This document shows, in pieces, positions 6,665 to 9,909 of a stretch of 9,909 bases of DNA. How positions within the stretch are numbered: the first letter of the stretch is position 1; every line of letters starts with the position of its first letter. The notes beneath the pieces were generated by a model. The model was given only the letters and a program-made list of their open reading frames with translations, was not told where the DNA came from and did not search any database. Position numbers and translations under genes: made by a program. Origin of the DNA: Gammaproteobacteria bacterium (GTDB lineage Bacteria > Pseudomonadota > Gammaproteobacteria > Enterobacterales > Alteromonadaceae); assembly GCA_027484495.1 (NCBI GenBank), contig JAIXSW010000101.1:1-9909 (forward strand). The letters run 5' to 3'.

Positions 6665-6700
6665 CTGTCGGTATGAGCATTCACACCGACAGTTTTTTTA
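6665..6700 (+). terminator. strong rightward intrinsic terminator overlapping the 3' end of the GMC gene
   Basis: CTGTCGGT (6665-6672) pairs perfectly with ACCGACAG (6685-6692). After one mismatch TGA (6674-6676) pairs with TCA (6681-6683) across a GCAT loop. Seven T residues (6693-6699) follow directly, so this is a textbook plus-strand terminator. The T tract and right arm lie within the last codons of the leftward GMC gene, encoding its Lys-Lys-Leu-Ser-Val end. On the minus strand the hairpin is followed by AGCAACATT, not a T tract, so it does not look like the terminator of the GMC operon. Confidence 0.75.
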
Positions 6701-8261
6701 TCAGCTCCATACTAATCCGCCAGCTCAGCGCATAAATCGTTAATTGTGGATTGGCCCCCAGACTGCTTGGCAAAATGGAGCCATCACAAATGGTCAGATT
6801 TTTCAGCTGCTGATGCCGGCCGAAGCTGTCGACGACGCCTGTTGCCGGATCCGCACTCATATTACAGCCGCCCATCACATGGGCTGAAGCTAAAGTTGCA
6901 CGATAACGCTGTAACGGTAGTTCCATGATCGCGGCTTTCGCCTGCGGCCAGCTCTGATACAAACGCGCATCGTTATGGATCGGCAGGACAGCACTGGCCC
7001 CGGCAGCAAACTGCAATTCAGCCATCGCCAGATAAGCCCGGCGTACGCCATCCCACAGATAGTCGGTTAATGGATAATCCAGTTGAGCTTCACCAAAACT
7101 GTCGAGTTGTACTGCCCCACCCTGCGCCTCCGGATGAAAACCATCACGCAGCAAGGCAATCATGACTTGCAGGTGATTAAACTGCCGCATCAGGTCTGCA
7201 TGCGATTCCGCAATCCCGGTCAGTTTGCTCGCCATCAACACTGGATGTAAGGGCGGAACTTCCAGTTTAAAACCAATCTGAGCCTCGGTTGGCCAGACAA
7301 CTTGGTCGGAATATATTGATTGAGGCGCGCCTTTCTCCCCATGCACGGCTTCGCCAAACAAGGCACCAGAGATCACGCTTGGGTGCAGATAAGTATGTTT
7401 CCCCAGCCTGCCGGATGGATTTGGCACTTTGGAGCGCAATAACAAGGCCGGACTGTTAATCGCACCGCCAGCCAGCAAGTAGTGCCGCGCCCGGATGCGA
7501 ATTTTCAGCCGTGGGTCGGTCTGAAACTGCGCATCAACCGGCACTGCCCACAATTCCTGCACCTGATCACCACGCCAGACTAATTCACGTGCCGACACCC
7601 GGCTGATTAACGTGGCGCCGGCATCCAGCGCCATCGGGATCGTCGTCACCAACATCGATTGTTTGGCGTTCAGTGGACAGCCCATGCCGCAATACCCGGT
7701 ATTGGCGCAACCTTTGACATTGCGGTGGATCACGGTGTAATCCCAACCCAGAGTTTGGCAACCCCGTTGTAAAATGCCGTTGTTGTGATTCGGCGTCAGT
7801 GCCCATTCGCTGATGTTCAGCCGGCCTGTCGCCAGATCTAAAAACGGCTCCAGACTGCCCGTGCTGGCAAAATCCAGCCCAAATTCCTGTTCCCAGTATT
7901 TTAACGTGTTGCCGGGCGTGCGGATCGATGTGGTCCAGTTCACCGTAGTGGAGCCACCGACAGTACGGCCCTGCAAAATCGAAATGGCCTGGTCCAAAGT
8001 TTTACGGCCGGCGCCATCCTGATATAACTGCGGATAGGCCCAGCGTTCTTGTTGGCGAAAATCACTGCTGGAATACAAAGCACCATGCTCCAGCATTAAT
8101 ACTTTAAAACCAGCCTGTGTCAGCAGCTCCGCCGCAATACCACCACCAGCGCCAGTGCCGATAATGACCACGTCAGTGTCGAATTCCTGATCAGTACGCA
8201 GTGTGCTGGCATCAATATGTGACCAGCCACGGGCGAGTCCTGCAGCAATGGGATCATTCAT
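6681..8261 (-). CDS. GMC family FAD-dependent oxidoreductase with C-x5-C-x3-C motif
   Basis: A 526-residue flavoprotein. The FAD dinucleotide fold is at the N-terminus: VVIIGTGAGGG (31-41) and acidic E58 at the end of the second strand. GRTVGGSTTVNW (98-109) is the GMC flavin-binding signature. The C-terminal domain has HVMGG (H461) and NPQLT (N504), the His-Asn catalytic pair of GMC alcohol dehydrogenases/oxidases. C185, C191 and C195 form C-x5-C-x3-C-P, the spacing I recall for the 3Fe-4S ligands in bacterial FAD-glucose dehydrogenase large subunits; related Cys-rich segments also occur in long-chain alcohol oxidases. The substrate is probably an alcohol or sugar, not predictable. There is no signal peptide, so export would depend on the Tat partner. 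I chose the ATG at 8261 because GGAG lies 10 bases upstream and it overlaps the upstream gene by 8 bases (ATGAATGA); the frame stays open to 8318 but only by entering that gene. Confidence 0.93.
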   Translation of the reverse strand: MNDPIAAGLARGWSHIDASTLRTDQEFDTDVVIIGTGAGGGIAAELLTQAGFKVLMLEHGALYSSSDFRQQERWAYPQLYQDGAGRKTLDQAISILQGRTVGGSTTVNWTTSIRTPGNTLKYWEQEFGLDFASTGSLEPFLDLATGRLNISEWALTPNHNNGILQRGCQTLGWDYTVIHRNVKGCANTGYCGMGCPLNAKQSMLVTTIPMALDAGATLISRVSARELVWRGDQVQELWAVPVDAQFQTDPRLKIRIRARHYLLAGGAINSPALLLRSKVPNPSGRLGKHTYLHPSVISGALFGEAVHGEKGAPQSIYSDQVVWPTEAQIGFKLEVPPLHPVLMASKLTGIAESHADLMRQFNHLQVMIALLRDGFHPEAQGGAVQLDSFGEAQLDYPLTDYLWDGVRRAYLAMAELQFAAGASAVLPIHNDARLYQSWPQAKAAIMELPLQRYRATLASAHVMGGCNMSADPATGVVDSFGRHQQLKNLTICDGSILPSSLGANPQLTIYALSWRISMELIKKLSV

Positions 8262-8763
8262 AGGGGTTAAACTCCAGCGGCTGATATTGTAACGCCGGCC
8301 AATGCTGTGGCTGACCATAATAGGCGCCTAACAATAATTCGCGCAGACCATGATAAGCCTGCTGCAAAGTAGCGAGATAACTGTCCCGCCAGCTGGTCAG
8401 TATTTGCAACCGGCTGCTGATCGGTAGTTCATTCAGACTCAGCCAGTGCCCGGTCAGTGCCAGTTGACCAAGTCGTTCCTGCAGCACTAGGAACAGTTGC
8501 TGCAATTGTTGTTGCTGGCTTCTGGGAAGATAGGGCAGGAACTGCAACACCGCGTCGCGGCTGCGGCGCAAGGCAGCTTGCTGCTCTGCTGCATCAGCTG
8601 GCAAAGCGCCTTGCAACAACACCGGCAACAATGCATCCAGCACCAACGTTGCGGCATCATTGCGGCTGGTCTCTGTGCTTTGCAGCACCGGATATAAAGT
8701 CAGTCCCAGACTCAGGCTGACACCCGCGCCAAGGCCAAGCATGATAAACTGTCGTCTTTGCAT
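8254..8763 (-). CDS. Tat-signal small subunit, gluconate 2-dehydrogenase subunit 3-like
   Basis: A 169-residue protein beginning MQRRQFIM, a twin-arginine motif (R3-R4 followed by Gln, Phe, Ile). A glycine/leucine-rich hydrophobic segment follows to about residue 28, as in Tat signal peptides. The remainder is helical and Gln/Leu-rich, with no cofactor motif. It contains SWRDSYLATLQQAYHGLRE and a C-terminal YYGQPQHWPALQYQP stretch like the small subunits of membrane-bound FAD dehydrogenases (Gluconate_2-dh3 family, PF13618). In those complexes the small subunit carries the flavoprotein through the Tat system and stabilises it. It is the first gene of a leftward operon and overlaps the GMC gene by 8 bases, which strongly supports a complex. 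Sequence similarity for so small a subunit is loose; context supplies much of the confidence. The ribosome binding site is weak. Confidence 0.8.
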   Translation of the reverse strand: MQRRQFIMLGLGAGVSLSLGLTLYPVLQSTETSRNDAATLVLDALLPVLLQGALPADAAEQQAALRRSRDAVLQFLPYLPRSQQQQLQQLFLVLQERLGQLALTGHWLSLNELPISSRLQILTSWRDSYLATLQQAYHGLRELLLGAYYGQPQHWPALQYQPLEFNPYE

Positions 8764-8790
8764 TATTCTGGTCCGAACAGTTAAAAAACC

Positions 8791-8819
8791 ATTGTTGTAG
8801 CAGGAGTTAAAAATTGCAA
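8791..8819 (-). promoter_or_regulatory. weak candidate promoter of the Tat-subunit/GMC operon
   Basis: On the minus strand TTGCAA (8814-8819) and AACAAT (8791-8796) are separated by 17 bases, with the -10 starting 28 bases before the ATG. Each hexamer matches consensus at four of six positions. The -35 would overlap the yheT start codon. Tentative. Confidence 0.25.
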
Positions 8820-9818
8820 GCCGGAACTGCGCATCACCCGCTTCCCCTCTTTAAACCAGCCTTAGGCCTGCGTAACGCGCATCTGCAAACTATTCTGGCC
8901 AAATATCTGGCGCCGCGTCATGCGCTGCATACGCGGGTAGAAATTCTGCAATTGCCGGATCGGGACGAACTGCAGCTGAACTGGAGTCTGGATGCCGAAG
9001 ACTGCAGCAAACCTTTAGTCATCTTGTTACACGGGCTGGAAGGCAACATCAACAGCCATTATGTCCGTGGCATGTTTCACAGCTTGCAGCAACAGGGCTT
9101 TGGCGTGGTCCTGATGCATTTTCGCGGCTGTAATGGGGTGGCGAATAAGTTGCCGCGCGCCTATCACTCCGGTGACACCGCCGACTTTGCGCTGTTTTTG
9201 CAGCAATGCCGCGACCGCTATCCGACACGCCGTTTGCTGGCCATCGGCTTTTCGCTTGGCGGCCATGTCCTGGTGAAATACTGCGGCGAAAGCGGCAGCC
9301 AAAATCTGCTGAGTGCCGCAGTGGCGGTGTGTGCGCCGCTGGCGTTGGCACCCAGCAGTGACCGCATCAATCAGGGCTTCAGCAAGGTCTATCAGCGTTA
9401 TCTGCTCGGCCGGCTCAAAGGTACGATGCAACGTAAACTGGTGGCGCATGCTGATTTTCCGCTACCGATCAGTGCGGCTGACATCCGTAACATTCGCAGT
9501 ATCCGCCAGTTTGATAACTGCTTAACGGCCCCATTGCATGGTTTTCGCGATGCCGAACATTATTACCAAAGCTGCAGCGGGTTAAATTTCCTGCCTGCGG
9601 TGCAATGTCCGTTATTGTTGATCCACGCCGAGGACGACCCATTTCTGGCCGCGGCAGTGATCCCGCAGCATTTACCGCCGCAGGTACAGTTACATCTGAG
9701 CCGCCATGGCGGTCATGTCGGATTTCTCTCTGGCACGCCGTGGCGACCTGAATATTGGCTGGAACAAGTAATCCCGCAGTGGCTCGGCACGAAGTCTTCT
9801 CAACAGGAACAGATCTGA
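8814..9818 (+). CDS. yheT: YheT family alpha/beta-hydrolase
   Basis: A 334-residue alpha/beta-hydrolase aligning throughout with E. coli YheT (340 residues). The N-terminal family signature LRNAHLQT is at 19-26 and the oxyanion-loop HGLEG at 73-77. MHFRGCNG (101-108) and YHSGDT (117-122) are characteristic of this family. The nucleophile elbow GFSLGG places Ser147; HAEDDPF supplies the acid (D274 or D275), and HGGHVGF the catalytic His, probably H301. Members act as esterases/hydrolases; the physiological substrate is unknown. Translation probably starts at a TTG (8814): an AGGAG ribosome binding site is seven bases upstream, and no in-frame ATG or GTG gives the family N-terminus. It diverges from the Tat-subunit/GMC operon across a 50-base gap. 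Its TGA overlaps the yheU ATG by one base (TGATG). Confidence 0.95.
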   Translation: MQAGTAHHPLPLFKPALGLRNAHLQTILAKYLAPRHALHTRVEILQLPDRDELQLNWSLDAEDCSKPLVILLHGLEGNINSHYVRGMFHSLQQQGFGVVLMHFRGCNGVANKLPRAYHSGDTADFALFLQQCRDRYPTRRLLAIGFSLGGHVLVKYCGESGSQNLLSAAVAVCAPLALAPSSDRINQGFSKVYQRYLLGRLKGTMQRKLVAHADFPLPISAADIRNIRSIRQFDNCLTAPLHGFRDAEHYYQSCSGLNFLPAVQCPLLLIHAEDDPFLAAAVIPQHLPPQVQLHLSRHGGHVGFLSGTPWRPEYWLEQVIPQWLGTKSSQQEQI

Positions 9819-9909
9819 TGCTCATCCCATGGCAGCAATTAAACAGCGAAACCTTACAACGTCTGATCGAAAGCTATGTACTGCGTGAAGGCACCGATTA
9901 TGGTGATGA
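9818..9909 (+). CDS. yheU: YheU family protein (5' part only)
   Basis: The first 30 codons of yheU run off the right edge. The start MLIPWQQL and the block LIESYVLREGTDYGD match the E. coli YheU N-terminus (a roughly 72-residue protein) almost residue for residue. Function is unknown. The ATG shares its A with the yheT TGA, and AGGA at 9805-9808 is the ribosome binding site, so the gene is co-transcribed and coupled with yheT. Confidence 0.93.
   Translation, partial: MLIPWQQLNSETLQRLIESYVLREGTDYGD

Noticed and set aside
6472..6735. 87-codon plus-strand open frame across the intergenic hairpins
   Set aside because: It overlaps the small membrane-protein gene in another frame and runs through two hairpins into the GMC gene; the product is Arg/Ser-rich with no recognisable pattern.
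1..9909. Mobile elements, CRISPR arrays, phage or defence genes
   Set aside because: No transposase or integrase motifs, regularly spaced repeats or terminal inverted repeats were seen; base composition and gene order look native throughout.

Overview
The window looks like ordinary chromosome of a gammaproteobacterium, most likely of the order Aeromonadales. Base composition is moderate, roughly half G+C by eye, which fits a Tolumonas-like organism better than high-GC Aeromonas; this placement is inference. Two well-known gammaproteobacterial neighbourhoods lie side by side: nudC/rsd, and the block that in Escherichia coli runs fkpA-slyX-slyD-yheV-kefB-kefG-yheS-yheT-yheU.

Layout. Bases 1-725 (minus strand) hold nudC, whose last codons lie off the left edge. 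It diverges from rsd (872-1360). A compact bidirectional terminator separates rsd from fkpA (1450-2220, minus strand), which here encodes a predicted lipoprotein form of the FKBP-type foldase. Diverging from fkpA is a predicted two-gene unit: a lipoprotein carrying a seven-bladed WD40-like propeller, joined to slyX by an ATGA overlap. yheV (minus strand) converges on slyX. The next rightward unit is yheS, an ABC-F ATPase, overlapping by 14 bases a TIGR02444/DUF2390-family gene. It ends at a hairpin that includes the stop codon. A free-standing 45-residue one-helix membrane protein with a strong ribosome binding site follows, with its own terminator-like hairpin.

The part not found in the E. 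coli arrangement is a leftward two-gene operon between the yheS unit and yheT. It encodes a small Tat-signal protein resembling gluconate 2-dehydrogenase subunit 3, and a GMC flavoprotein with a C-x5-C-x3-C motif. Together they look like an exported FAD-dependent dehydrogenase without an adjacent cytochrome subunit. The window ends with yheT (TTG start) and the first 30 codons of yheU, overlapping by one base.

Functionally this is mostly housekeeping: NAD-cap/NADH hydrolysis, sigma-70 sequestration, periplasmic folding, ribosome-associated ATPase and esterase genes. The accessory features are the dehydrogenase pair, the propeller lipoprotein and the small membrane protein. There are no tRNA or rRNA genes, insertion sequences, CRISPR arrays or phage genes, and no gene-free stretch longer than about 150 bases. 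I did not find a clearly undescribed system. The least explained stretches are the dehydrogenase pair and the tandem rightward hairpins at 6533-6700.
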